Source of the DNA: Kerstersia sp052103615
GTDB taxonomy: Bacteria > Pseudomonadota > Gammaproteobacteria > Burkholderiales > Burkholderiaceae_B
Direction: 5' to 3'
DNA length: 64,000 bases
Assembly (NCBI RefSeq): GCF_052103615.1
Contig: NZ_JBQEKA010000004.1
Span: forward strand, 43,916 to 107,915
Part shown: piece by piece, positions 9,047-18,036 of the stretch
Layout of the letters: every line of letters begins with the position of its first letter
Position numbering within the stretch: the first letter of the stretch is position 1
Program-made: the position numbers and the translations under genes
The notes under the pieces: generated by a model
The model's input: only the letters and a program-made list of their open reading frames with translations
Databases searched by the model: none
What the model was told of the DNA's origin: nothing

Positions 9047-10315
9047 ATGAGCAGCACGGCCTCTTCCACCTTGCACGAAAGCGAACAGCCGCCCGCAAAC
9101 CGCGACTGGCACACCATTACGCTGGTGGGCATTGCTCATGCTACCTCGCACTTCTTCCAGCTGGTCATCCCGACGCTATACACCTCGCTGGGCCTGGCCT
9201 TTGGCCTGGATTTCGCCCAGCTCGGCCTGCTGGTTTCGCTGTTTTTCGTGGCGTCGGGAGTGGGGCAAGCCTCGTCGGGCTTTATCGTGGACCGTATCGG
9301 CGCCCGCAGCGTGCTCTGGTTCGGGCTGGGCAGTTTCATGACGGCGGGCCTGCTAATCAGCGCCGCGCCCAATTACACGGTGCTGGTTATTGCCGCCCTG
9401 ATCGCCGGCCTGGGCAATTCCGTCTTTCACCCGGTGGATTACGCCATCATTAATCAGCGTATCCACCCCACCCGCCTGGGCCATGCTTTCAGCCTGCACC
9501 TTCTGACTGGCAGCCTGGGCTGGGCGCTCGCGCCTATTTTCCTGAGCACCATCAGCGTCGCGGCGGGCTGGCGCAGCGCCGCCCTGTGTGCCGGGCTGCT
9601 GGCTGGCGTTGTCCTGCTGCTCTGTCTGCTGGGCCGCGACCACCTGGGCGATAGCCAGACGCGGCGCAAGCAAGCGACACATGCCGCTAAACAGGGTGTC
9701 CAAACTGCCCCTGCCAGCCTGATGTCCTTGCTGCGCAATCCTGTGCTCTGGGCCGCCTTTGCCTTTTTCGGCTTCAGTTCCCTGGCCTTTTCATCCGTCC
9801 AGAACTACACCATCCCCATTTTGCAGCAAGTTCACCACCTGACGGAAATCGTCGCCAGCTCGGCGCTGTCGGGATATATGCTCGCGTCGGCGCTGGGCAT
9901 GCTGGTCGGCGGTTTCCTGGCCCGTTCCAACGCCCGCAATGAACTCATCATCGGCACGGCCCTGGTGCTTTCAGGCCTGATGCTGGTTTTGGTTGCGCTC
10001 AACTGGGTGCCCGGCTACGCCATCCTGCTCGCCATCGCGTCGGCCGGGTTTTTCTCCGGCATCGCCGGGCCTTCGCGCGACATGCTGATACGGCGTGTGA
10101 CGCCCAAAGGCTCGGTGGGTTCCGTCTATGGCCTGGTCTATTCCGGGATGGACGTCGGCGCTGCGCTCGGCCCCCTGGCATTCGGTGTCATGATGGATGC
10201 CGGCCAATTGCAAGGCCCCTGGCTCGCCGCTGGCGCCGCCATGTGCTGTTCCGCCATGCTGGCGGCGGCTATCGCCCGGGGCGCAAGGCCCGCCGTCACC
10301 ACCGCGGCGGCCTGA
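9047..10315 (+). CDS. MFS transporter, fosmidomycin-resistance-like
   Basis: 422 residues with 12 predicted membrane helices. The start at 9047 leaves a short polar N-terminus before HTITLVGIAHATSHFFQLVIP. The loop 2-3 MFS motif is seen as GFIVDRIGARSVL and repeated in the second half less clearly. The first-helix sequence with HATSHF is like the Fsr/FsR family of inner-membrane drug/metabolite exporters. The substrate is not predictable. It ends shortly before a strong bidirectional terminator shared with convergent ackA. Confidence 0.85.
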   Translation: MSSTASSTLHESEQPPANRDWHTITLVGIAHATSHFFQLVIPTLYTSLGLAFGLDFAQLGLLVSLFFVASGVGQASSGFIVDRIGARSVLWFGLGSFMTAGLLISAAPNYTVLVIAALIAGLGNSVFHPVDYAIINQRIHPTRLGHAFSLHLLTGSLGWALAPIFLSTISVAAGWRSAALCAGLLAGVVLLLCLLGRDHLGDSQTRRKQATHAAKQGVQTAPASLMSLLRNPVLWAAFAFFGFSSLAFSSVQNYTIPILQQVHHLTEIVASSALSGYMLASALGMLVGGFLARSNARNELIIGTALVLSGLMLVLVALNWVPGYAILLAIASAGFFSGIAGPSRDMLIRRVTPKGSVGSVYGLVYSGMDVGAALGPLAFGVMMDAGQLQGPWLAAGAAMCCSAMLAAAIARGARPAVTTAAA

Positions 10316-10364
10316 AACCAGACAGACTGCTGGCTTGCAGACAGTCATCGACAAGCCTGAAATC

Positions 10365-10404
10365 AAAAAACCTGGGCTGCCTTGTTTGGCAGCCCAGGTT
10401 TTTT
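10365..10404. terminator. Bidirectional intrinsic terminator
   Basis: Perfect 13-base stem AACCTGGGCTGCC/GGCAGCCCAGGTT with a 6-base loop, flanked by A6 on the left and T on the right, so it works on both strands. It serves the MFS gene from the left and ackA from the right. Confidence 0.92.
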
Positions 10405-10489
10405 CATGCGAGGCAGCACACAGATTAAGCGCTGCCATCAACAGTACCAGACCCAGCTTTGTGCTCAGTCCTGGTTTTCAATCCTGCAT

Positions 10490-11677
10490 TCAGTGCAGCA
10501 AAGCCAGCGTATGCTCGGCAATCACCAATTCCTCATTGGTAGGCACGACATAAACCGACACCCGGCTGTCATCCGCCGAAATCACGGTTTCGTGCCCCTG
10601 ATTCCGTGCCGCATCCAGCCTGACGCCCAGCCAATCCAGGCGCTCGCAGATCTGCGCCCTGGCCTGGGCATCGTTCTCGCCCACACCCGCGGTAAAGACC
10701 AGCGTATCCAGGCCGCCAGCGGCCACGCACAGACCCGCAATTCCCTCGGCCGTACGCCAGGCGAAATACTCGCGCGCGCGCCTGGCTGCCACGGTATCGC
10801 TGGCGGCAATTTCGCGCATATCCGCGCTGATGCCTGACAAACCCAGCATGCCGCTTTCCTTGTAGAGCACCCGCTGCACCTCTTCCGGGCTCATGCCGCG
10901 CTCCATCATCCACAGCACGACACCGGCATCCAGGCGGCCAGGACGCGTGGACATCGGCAAACCATCCAGGGCCGTAAAGCCCATCGTGCTGTCAACGCTC
11001 ACGCCCTGCTTCATGGCGCAAGCCGACGCCCCGGACCCCAGGTGCGCCACAATCAGCCTGCCGGCGGCAGCCTCGGACGCCAGCTCGCGCATGCGGCGCT
11101 GAATATATTCGTAAGACAGGCCATGAAACCCATAGCGGCGCACTCCCTGGCTGAACATGGCTTCGGGAATGGCATAGCGGTCCGCCACCTCGGAGTGCGT
11201 CCGGTGAAACGCCGTATCGAAACACGCCACCTGCATCATGTCCGGCGCAATGCGGCGGATAACCTCGATGGCCTCCAGCGCAGAAGGCTGGTGCAATGGC
11301 GCCAAAGGCACCAGCGCATGCAGCTGCTGCAACACAGCGGCATCAACCCGCACAGGCTCGGTAAAATCCGGCCCGCCATGCACCACCCGATGGCCGATGG
11401 CCACCGGCGGATTATCCAGGCGGTCGGCCAGCCAATTGCTCAGCAACTCCTGAGCCGCGCCAATATCACGCGCCGCTTCCGGCGCCAGCGGCTCGTCGGC
11501 CAGTTTCTGGCCGTCAGCTGCCTTGACCTTGAAGCGCGGCTGGCGTCCCCCTATCCCCGATACCTGACCGTCCAGCAAAGGTTCCAGCGCCGCCGGATCG
11601 CGTGTCGCAGGCACGCCATAGAGCCGGAACTTGAAGCTGGAACTGCCGGCATTGACTACCAATATCGTATCGTCCAT
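10490..11677 (-). CDS. ackA: Acetate kinase
   Basis: 395 residues, standard size. It interconverts acetyl-phosphate + ADP and acetate + ATP. Family motifs are N-terminal VVNAGSSSFKFRLY, the catalytic region CFDTAFHRTH, the phosphate-binding VAHLGSGAS, and TMGFTALDGLPMSTRPG with the conserved arginine. The ATG at 11677 has GGGAG ~11 bases upstream; the frame is open to 11809 but that part lacks family sequence. It lies 43 bases downstream of the phosphate acyltransferase gene on the same strand, giving a phaB-pta-ackA unit that ends at the terminator at 10365-10404. Confidence 0.96.
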   Translation of the reverse strand: MDDTILVVNAGSSSFKFRLYGVPATRDPAALEPLLDGQVSGIGGRQPRFKVKAADGQKLADEPLAPEAARDIGAAQELLSNWLADRLDNPPVAIGHRVVHGGPDFTEPVRVDAAVLQQLHALVPLAPLHQPSALEAIEVIRRIAPDMMQVACFDTAFHRTHSEVADRYAIPEAMFSQGVRRYGFHGLSYEYIQRRMRELASEAAAGRLIVAHLGSGASACAMKQGVSVDSTMGFTALDGLPMSTRPGRLDAGVVLWMMERGMSPEEVQRVLYKESGMLGLSGISADMREIAASDTVAARRAREYFAWRTAEGIAGLCVAAGGLDTLVFTAGVGENDAQARAQICERLDWLGVRLDAARNQGHETVISADDSRVSVYVVPTNEELVIAEHTLALLH

Positions 11678-11720
11678 CACGACTGCAACTCCCGCTCTGC
11701 GTGCGATTTCAAACCCTGTT

Positions 11721-12716
11721 TCACGCCACCGGCCGCTGGCGCAGCAGGTAATTGGCATAAATGGCGCTGACTGCGCAGGATGCCAGACGGGCCTGCATAT
11801 GCTCGGCACGGCTCGTCAGGATGATGGGAACACGCGCCCCCACGACCACCCCGGCGGAACTCGCCCCGGACAGGAAGATCAGATTTTTGGCCAGCATATT
11901 GCCCGCTTCCAGATCGGGAACGACCAATACCTGCGCTTGCCCGGCCACACTGGACTTGATGCCCTTGATCCGCGCGGCATCCATGTCAATGGCATTATCC
12001 AATGCCAACGGGCCATCCAGCACACCACCGGCAATCTGGCCACGATCCGCCATCTTGCACAAGGCTGCCGCCACAATCGTATTCGGAATCTGCGGCGTCA
12101 CTTGCTCGACCGCCGACAGAATCGCCACGCGCGGCTCGCCCAGACCCAGGCCGATATGCAGGTCGATCACATTACGTACGATATCGGCCTTGGCTTCCAG
12201 ATCGGGATTGATATTGATGGCCGCATCCGTAATGAATAAGGGATGGGTATAGGAAGGCACTTCCATCACGAAGACGTGGCTGATGCGCCGGCCCGTGCGC
12301 AACCCGGTTTCCCTGGCCACGACCGCACTCATCAGCTCATCGGTATGCAGGCTGCCTTTCATCAGCAAAGCCGCCCGGCCGCAGCGCACCTGCTGCACCG
12401 CGACTTCCGCCGAAGCATGGCTATGCGGCGTGTCGATAATCTCCACGCCATTCAAATCCAGCCCGGCCTGCTCCGCCACGCTGCGTATGCGCGCCTGAGG
12501 CCCGACCAGCAAAGGCTGCATCAGGCCCAGGCGGCCGGCCTCCAGCGCCCCCGAGAGCGACACTTCATCGCAAGGGTGCGCCACCGCGCAAACCTGAGCC
12601 TGCAAACTTCTGGCCTTGGCAATCAAGGCCTGATAATGCGCGCCCCCCTGCGCGCCCGTTTTCTGGGCGCCGGAGGCATTGCCGGCCAGCTGGCCGGCCA
12701 CTGGTTGCTGTCCCAT
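11721..12716 (-). CDS. Phosphate acetyl/butyryl transferase
   Basis: 331 residues, a single PTA_PTB catalytic domain without the N-terminal P-loop/DRTGG parts of long Pta. It moves an acyl group between CoA and phosphate, making the acyl-phosphate that AckA uses. Seen: PLLVGP, MKGSLHTDELMSAV, FVMEVPSYTHPLFITDAAINI, LVVPDLEAGNMLAKNL and SAGVVVGARVPIIL, all typical of the short Pta/Ptb group often annotated as the C-terminal half of enoyl-CoA hydratase/phosphate acetyltransferase fusions. No hydratase (MaoC) domain is present here. It lies 15 bases after phaB. Acetyl versus butyryl preference cannot be read from sequence. Confidence 0.9.
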   Translation of the reverse strand: MGQQPVAGQLAGNASGAQKTGAQGGAHYQALIAKARSLQAQVCAVAHPCDEVSLSGALEAGRLGLMQPLLVGPQARIRSVAEQAGLDLNGVEIIDTPHSHASAEVAVQQVRCGRAALLMKGSLHTDELMSAVVARETGLRTGRRISHVFVMEVPSYTHPLFITDAAININPDLEAKADIVRNVIDLHIGLGLGEPRVAILSAVEQVTPQIPNTIVAAALCKMADRGQIAGGVLDGPLALDNAIDMDAARIKGIKSSVAGQAQVLVVPDLEAGNMLAKNLIFLSGASSAGVVVGARVPIILTSRAEHMQARLASCAVSAIYANYLLRQRPVA

Positions 12717-12731
12717 GACCGGCGCTCCGCC

Positions 12732-13469
12732 TTACATCATGTGCAGGCCGCCATTGACGGAGAAATCCCCGCCAGTGGCGAAACCTGCATCATCAGACGC
12801 CAGCCAGGCGACCATGGAAGCAATTTCCTCCGGCTCGCCCAAACGGCGCACCGGGATACCAGCCACGATTTTCTGCAGCGCTTCTTCAGGCACAGCGCGC
12901 ACCATTTCGGTGGCGATATAGCCGGGCGACACGGTATTGACTGTCACGCCCTTGGACGCCACTTCCTGAGCCAAAGCCATCGTAAAGCCGTGTATCCCTG
13001 CCTTGGCGGCGGAATAGTTCACCTGGCCGAACTGCCCTTTCTGGCCGTTGACCGAACTGATGTTGATGACCCGGCCCCACTGGCGCTCGACCATCCCTTC
13101 GATGACCTGCTTGGTCACGTTGAACAGGCTGTTCAGGTTGGTATCTATCACCGCGCGCCAATTTTCCAGCGACATCTTGCGGAACACGCCATCACGCGTA
13201 ATGCCTGCATTATTGACCAGCACGTCGATCGGGCCCACTGTTTCCACCACTTTGGCAATCGCTGCCTTGGTGCTTTCCCAATCGGACACATCGCTCAGCA
13301 TCGCCTGGAATTCATAGCCAGCCGCTTTCTGTTCTTCCAGCCAAGCCTTGGGGTCGCGTGACAGACTTGCCCCTGCAATGACTTTGAAACCTGCATCGGC
13401 CAATTTGCGGCAAATCGCCGTTCCAATGCCGCCCATACCACCGGTAACCAATGCAATCTTTTGCGCCAT
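12732..13469 (-). CDS. phaB: Acetoacetyl-CoA reductase
   Basis: 245 residues, a classic short-chain dehydrogenase. NADP site TGGMGGIG, NNAG (VLVNNAGITRDG), catalytic Ser (INISSVNGQKGQFGQ) and Y-x3-K (NYSAAKAG). The sequence GQKGQFGQVNYSAAKAG is typical of PhaB/PhbB and separates it from FabG. It makes (R)-3-hydroxybutyryl-CoA for polyhydroxybutyrate. It is first of a unit with the phosphate acyltransferase and ackA. A possible promoter upstream is TTGGCT-18-TATTTT (13550 to 13521, minus strand), weak. Confidence 0.95.
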   Translation of the reverse strand: MAQKIALVTGGMGGIGTAICRKLADAGFKVIAGASLSRDPKAWLEEQKAAGYEFQAMLSDVSDWESTKAAIAKVVETVGPIDVLVNNAGITRDGVFRKMSLENWRAVIDTNLNSLFNVTKQVIEGMVERQWGRVINISSVNGQKGQFGQVNYSAAKAGIHGFTMALAQEVASKGVTVNTVSPGYIATEMVRAVPEEALQKIVAGIPVRRLGEPEEIASMVAWLASDDAGFATGGDFSVNGGLHMM

Positions 13470-13700
13470 AGCTAACCTCTACGTTTTTCAAGCAACTCAG
13501 CGGCTCCCGCCGCAAGACCTAAAATAGCTGCCGCAAGCCGCGTCAGCCAAGGAACCTGGTACTTCAGAAGAATCTGGATGGTACCAAGGTTGCCTCGAAA
13601 AAGCATGGCGCACTGCAGCGATCTTGACTTAAAGCAAAGCGCCGCACAAGAAAGCTCCTTATCGTCAGCAAAATGCCACCCGACTAGTTTCAAGTCATTT

Positions 13701-13746
13701 CAAATCATGATCGCCTCATTGCGCCCTCATGATTTGCCAATATAAA
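13701..13746 (+). promoter_or_regulatory. Inverted repeat over a possible promoter
   Basis: CAAATCATGA (13701-13710) is repeated perfectly inverted as TCATGATTTG (13727-13736) with a 16-base spacer. Each arm contains a TCATGA palindrome. A promoter-like TTGCGC (13719-13724), 16 bases, TATAAA (13741-13746) is overlapped by the right arm, so this is a good operator candidate for the EamA gene that starts at 13838. It could also affect phaB on the other side. Confidence 0.5.
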
Positions 13747-13837
13747 TCCCGGTCCGCCGATTCTCCTTGATTTCCGCCGGACCATATCCAGCTTCCCAGG
13801 AATACGGTATCTTGATAGGCAAGATTCCCGCCTTCCT

Positions 13838-14761
13838 ATGAAACCGAGCCATTTACCCCCTGCCGCTAGCCGGCCAGCCGGACGCTATCTGTCCGGCATT
13901 CTGCTATTGGTCGCCTCGACCGCCACCCTGAGCACCCTGGACGCCAGCAGCAAATGGCTGATGGTAGCCGGCATGCCTGTGCTGCTGACCGCCTGGGTGC
14001 GCTACCTGATTCACGTCGTGCTGGTTCTGGCTCTGGTCCTGCCCAAGCAAGGCGTGCGCGTCGTGCGTTCATCGCAGCCTGTCGCCCAGCTGCTGCGCGG
14101 CTTGCTGATGCTGCTGACCACCCTGTGCGCCTTCACCACCCTGCGCTACCTGCCGCAGGCGGAAGCCACCGCCATCATCTTCCTGGCGCCGCTCATCATG
14201 CTGGCAGCCGCGCCATGGCTGCTGCGCGAGCCGCCCAAGCGCTCGCGCTGGATTGCCGCGCTGGCTGGCTTCATCGGTGTTCTTTTCATCGTTCGCCCGG
14301 GCAGCGGGCTAGACCCTGTTGGCGTCCTCTACGGTATTCTGACCGCCTGCTTCCTCGCGGGCCAATTCATCATTACGCGCCGCCTGGCCAACGACCACGC
14401 GCTAACCTCGCTCATCTGGAGCGGCCTGTTCGGCACCGTCGCCCTCACCCTCGCCCTGTTCTTCATCCAGGATGCCTGGCAACCGCTCTGGAATGCGCCG
14501 CTCTTCTATTGGCTGCCGCTGCTGGCAACCGGCGTCTTCGGCGCCCTGGGCCACCTGCTGCAAATCCAGGCCTACCGCAGCGCCCCCGCCTCCGTCCTGG
14601 CGCCCTTCAACTACGCCCATATCCTGGGCGCCTGCGCCTGGGGCTGGATCATCTATCGCCACATGCCGGATGCCTGGTCCTGGACCGGCATCGGGATTAT
14701 CTGCTGCAGCGGCATTGCCATTGGAATTCTGGAATGGTATGGGGCGCGCAAACGGCGCTGA
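13838..14761 (+). CDS. EamA/DMT family transporter
   Basis: 307 residues with ten hydrophobic helices in two EamA repeats. The first repeat includes LSTLDASSKWLMVAGMPV and ends with ALAGFIGVLFIVRPGSG; the second includes ILTACFLAGQFIITRRL and ends SGIAIGILEWYG. It is an inner-membrane metabolite exporter/importer of the RhaT/EamA group, and the substrate is unknown. It stands alone between phaB (divergent) and the AT-rich spacer before the polysaccharide cluster. Confidence 0.88.
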   Translation: MKPSHLPPAASRPAGRYLSGILLLVASTATLSTLDASSKWLMVAGMPVLLTAWVRYLIHVVLVLALVLPKQGVRVVRSSQPVAQLLRGLLMLLTTLCAFTTLRYLPQAEATAIIFLAPLIMLAAAPWLLREPPKRSRWIAALAGFIGVLFIVRPGSGLDPVGVLYGILTACFLAGQFIITRRLANDHALTSLIWSGLFGTVALTLALFFIQDAWQPLWNAPLFYWLPLLATGVFGALGHLLQIQAYRSAPASVLAPFNYAHILGACAWGWIIYRHMPDAWSWTGIGIICCSGIAIGILEWYGARKRR

Positions 14762-15445
14762 TACCCAGGCACGCCGGCGGCCCACACCGCCTCCGCAATC
14801 ACAACAGCATTCCGTCGCCTGAGTGCCATGAGCATCAAGCGGCGCAGCCTGGCTGAATCAATAAAACCAAAAATACCAATTAAAAGCGATTGAACAGCTT
14901 CACTACGGGTGATATTTTTCACTGTTTGCCCGTGCATTAAAAACATCCCGCCTGATATTCCCCCAAATCGCAGCCTATAAAATTCCAGTAACAGGAATTA
15001 ATCCCAGCACGCCTATCGTAAAAACGATAGTGCTACGGCATTCCAAATCAGCCTGCTTATAAAAATCGAACCGAGCAATAACTGGAAGCAACTGAAGGCA
15101 ATTTTTCATTCAATCATTATTGAAAAACCGATCTTGATATGGCAGGATCAGTTCCCGGCACATTAGAAAACTCAAATCTCTCCGGCAACCGTCACGACGG
15201 CACCAGGCAAGGGCGCAAGGGGCAGCACGCACCAGAAACAACAATGCTTATCATTAAATCTCAATTGAAAACGTTTCTTACTGCCGCCCACACCCATGCC
15301 GATAAACTCTATAATGACAAGTTTCAGGATGGTCATAAAATAGCGTCGTGCAAGCGCGGCGGGCAGCCCCAAAAAAATCGAGGCTGACATTCCGGCCACG
15401 ACAAAGAATCTCGCCATTCAGCCACACAAAAGAAAAAGTCAATTA
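14762..15445 (+). other. AT-rich intergenic region before polysaccharide cluster
   Basis: 684 bases without a recognisable gene and clearly richer in A/T than its surroundings. A 7-base-pair hairpin CTATCGT-AAAA-ACGATAG lies at 15013-15030 and can be lengthened with AGCA/TGCT flanks across a small bulge. A TATAAT occurs at 15310-15315 without a good -35. Frames of 82 and 81 codons at 15139-15387 (+) and 15172-15417 (-) have no family resemblance. It probably carries the promoter/leader of the wecB-led operon; AT-rich DNA at such places is often bound by H-NS-like proteins (inference). Confidence 0.5.
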
Positions 15446-16582
15446 ATGAAAATCGTCTCCGTCTTTGGCACACGCCCCGAAGCCATTAAAATGGCTTCTG
15501 TCGTGAAAGAAATTCAACGCCGGGAAGAACTGCATGGAATCGTATGCATTAGCAGCCAGCAGCGGGAAATGCTGCAGGGGGTATTGGATGTCTTCGACAT
15601 TCAGCCTGACTACGATCTCGCCGTGCAGCGCAAGACATTTTCACTTTCTGAATTAACGGCTCAGATTCTTACGAATCTCGATGCGGTACTGGAAACCAGC
15701 AAACCCGATATGCTGCTGGTTCACGGCGATACCTCCACTACCCTGGCTGCCGCATTGGCTGCGTTTCACCGACAGATTCCCATCGGTCATGTCGAAGCCG
15801 GCTTGCGAACCGGGAATCTGGCCTCCCCATGGCCCGAAGAAGGCAATCGCCGTGCCGTGGGCGCGCTCGCCAGCTTGCACTTCGCGCCCACGCAAGACGC
15901 CGCCGACAATCTGCTGGCGGAAAACTTCCCCGCATCCCGCATCTTTGTCACCGGTAATACCGTCATTGACTCCCTGCTGATGACGCGCGGAAAAATCCAG
16001 ACCACTCCCGGTCTCTTGCAGCAGTTGGCGGAAAAATATCCTTTTCTCCAGCCCGGCCGGTCATTAGTGCTGGTCACCGCCCACCGGCGGGAGAATTTTG
16101 GCGCGGGTTTTGAACGGATTTGCGCCGCGCTGCGCAATATCGCCCAGCGGCACCCCGACACAGACATCGTGTATCCGGTACACCTCAATCCGAATGTCTT
16201 GGGTCCCGTCCATCGTTTGTTAAGCAATATACCCAACGTTCACCTGATTGAACCGCAGGAATACTTTCCTTTTGTTTACCTGATGGATCGGGCGGATGTG
16301 CTCCTGACCGACTCTGGCGGTATCCAGGAAGAAGCCCCGTCCCTGGGCAAGCCTGTCCTGGTAATGCGCGATACGACGGAACGTCCGGAAGCCGTCCAGG
16401 CAGGAACTGTTGTTCTGGTCGGCACGGATGCCGCGCGCATCGAACAGGAAACCAGCCGTCTGCTGAATGACCCGGTAGCCAGAACGCGCGCCAGCTCCAG
16501 ACGCAACCCCTATGGAGATGGCCATGCCGCCGAGCACATCGTCGATACCTTGTGTTCGTGGCACCGCCAATCCGCCATTTAG
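15446..16582 (+). CDS. wecB: UDP-N-acetylglucosamine 2-epimerase (non-hydrolysing)
   Basis: 378 residues. It converts UDP-GlcNAc to UDP-ManNAc. Typical motifs: VFGTRPEAIKMA at the N-terminus, VHGDTSTTLAAALAAF, HVEAGLRTG, PEEGNRR, VTGNTVIDSL, TAHRRENFG, YPVHLNPNV and the UDP-binding DSGGIQEEAPSLGKPVLVMRDTTERPE. It is the first gene of the polysaccharide operon. The usual partner dehydrogenase (WecC, giving ManNAcA) is not in this window, so the glycan may contain ManNAc itself or the dehydrogenase lies elsewhere. Confidence 0.95.
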   Translation: MKIVSVFGTRPEAIKMASVVKEIQRREELHGIVCISSQQREMLQGVLDVFDIQPDYDLAVQRKTFSLSELTAQILTNLDAVLETSKPDMLLVHGDTSTTLAAALAAFHRQIPIGHVEAGLRTGNLASPWPEEGNRRAVGALASLHFAPTQDAADNLLAENFPASRIFVTGNTVIDSLLMTRGKIQTTPGLLQQLAEKYPFLQPGRSLVLVTAHRRENFGAGFERICAALRNIAQRHPDTDIVYPVHLNPNVLGPVHRLLSNIPNVHLIEPQEYFPFVYLMDRADVLLTDSGGIQEEAPSLGKPVLVMRDTTERPEAVQAGTVVLVGTDAARIEQETSRLLNDPVARTRASSRRNPYGDGHAAEHIVDTLCSWHRQSAI

Positions 16583-16626
16583 CACCGCCCAAAAATACGA
16601 TTTGAGTTGACGTCGCCCGGAGCTAC

Positions 16627-18036
16627 ATGACACTCGCTACGCTAGACCCCAAAAGCGCCCCTGCTTCAATCAGCCTGGCGCAGATTCTGACTGCCACCTG
16701 GATAGGCCTGGCGGCAGCATTTATCGTCTGGCCATTTTCCTGGTCTGTATTTTCGAGCCAGCTTGCAGGCGCATGCATGCTGTTGCCCTGCCTCGCGCGG
16801 GTCAAATACTGGCCTGCCTCTCTCAAAACCTTTTTGGGTTTTGCCTGGCTGCCCTATGTGCTCTTGCTGGGCATTCTGCTGCTGCACAGGCTGCATGGCG
16901 GCGATCACCCAGGGCTCCTTCTGTTCACCGCATATCTCATCAAAATTCCGCTCTTGAGCCTGCTGGTGATAGGCGCCTTCCATACCTTGCAACGCACCGG
17001 TTTGAAATCGGGCGCTATCTTGCTGGTATTCTGGCTGGCTGCCCTGCTGCCGGTGCTGGTCATCCTATTTCAATGGCTGATTCCCTCGTTCCAACTCTGG
17101 AGCATCCGCGAGCTTGGCGGCTTCCGCGTTGNNNNNNNNNNTGTCATCAATGGCAATAACCATGGGCATCCCTTCCGCTTTTTCGGACTCAACGGATTTT
17201 TGTTCGCCTCTCATGGCATAGCCTTCGTCCTCACCGCCCTGGGCATGCTCGTCACCCGCGCCGCCCTTTGGTCACGGCCCAATACCTGTACAATCTTTTT
17301 CTACCTTGTAGAGTTTGCCTGCCTCTTTCTGGCCTTGCTCAGCGGCCGCAGCGCGTTGCCCTTGATCGGCCTGTACGTCATTGTCAGCCTTTACCTGGCC
17401 CAGAATCTGCGGCAGCGCCTGACCTTGTTCGGCATCTATGTGCTGCTGACCTTGCTGCTGGCCAGCCTGCCCAAATTCTCCCAGGATGGTAAACAATTGG
17501 TCGAGTGGCTCATCGAACCGCTGCAAACCTCTCTCAGCAGGGGGAAACTCGCATCGGCATCGTTTGATATCACGATAGAGTCCTATCAAGGCCTGCCCAC
17601 CATTAGCTCCGACCTCGCCGCCCAGAAAGAACAAGCGCAGGCGACGGAAAGCACGCTGGAAGCAGAGCCTTCAGTCTTGTTCGGCCAAGGCATATATTTC
17701 AGAAACAACGACAACTACAATGCCCAGCGCCTGACTGCCAGCGACTCGGGTTTTGTCCGGCTGCTCCACGTCTCCGGCTATGTCGGGTGTACCCTCTTCA
17801 TTCTGTTCTGGCTGGCGCTGCTGATCCGCGTCTGGAAAAATTCGCGGAACCAAGCAACGTCCCTGCGACTCTATCTGGCACTCTTTGTGGCCTACGGCAT
17901 GGTCTTTTTCGTCAAATCGGAATGGCTGTACCAGAATTTCTTTATCTTCTATTTCTTCGTGCTCTTCCATCATTTCGATTCAGCAGACCAGAACCATGCA
18001 CATCACATTCGTCCGAGCATTTCTGCCTCAGCTTGA
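16627..18036 (+). CDS. O-antigen polymerase/ligase-like membrane protein (contains assembly gap)
   Basis: About 469 codons counting the ten N at 17132-17141 as placeholder. Ten to twelve hydrophobic helices (e.g. WIGLAAAFIVWPFSWSVF, AWLPYVLLLGILLL, ALPLIGLYVIVSLYL), a central NGNNHGHPFRFFG loop, and a large polar loop (about 300-360) before the last helices, with SGRSALP like the S/T-G-S-R motif of Wzy/WaaL proteins. The frame stays open on both sides of the gap, so one gene is likely, but the true gap length is unknown and a frameshift or missing sequence cannot be excluded. Most likely a Wzy polymerase given the flippase two genes on. It overlaps the next gene by 41 bases. Confidence 0.75.
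   Translation: MTLATLDPKSAPASISLAQILTATWIGLAAAFIVWPFSWSVFSSQLAGACMLLPCLARVKYWPASLKTFLGFAWLPYVLLLGILLLHRLHGGDHPGLLLFTAYLIKIPLLSLLVIGAFHTLQRTGLKSGAILLVFWLAALLPVLVILFQWLIPSFQLWSIRELGGFRVXXXXVINGNNHGHPFRFFGLNGFLFASHGIAFVLTALGMLVTRAALWSRPNTCTIFFYLVEFACLFLALLSGRSALPLIGLYVIVSLYLAQNLRQRLTLFGIYVLLTLLLASLPKFSQDGKQLVEWLIEPLQTSLSRGKLASASFDITIESYQGLPTISSDLAAQKEQAQATESTLEAEPSVLFGQGIYFRNNDNYNAQRLTASDSGFVRLLHVSGYVGCTLFILFWLALLIRVWKNSRNQATSLRLYLALFVAYGMVFFVKSEWLYQNFFIFYFFVLFHHFDSADQNHAHHIRPSISASA
17132..17141. other. Assembly gap of ten N
   Basis: Placeholder run inside the polymerase/ligase gene; real length unknown. The flanking sequence reads as one protein in the same frame, which suits a short gap of a multiple of three near 9-12 bases, but this is not proof. 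Confidence 0.95.

Noticed and set aside
15139..15417. Two overlapping small frames (82 and 81 codons) in the AT-rich spacer
   Set aside because: No ribosome site, no family likeness, and they lie on opposite strands over each other; one has hydrophobic stretches but this is expected in AT-rich DNA.
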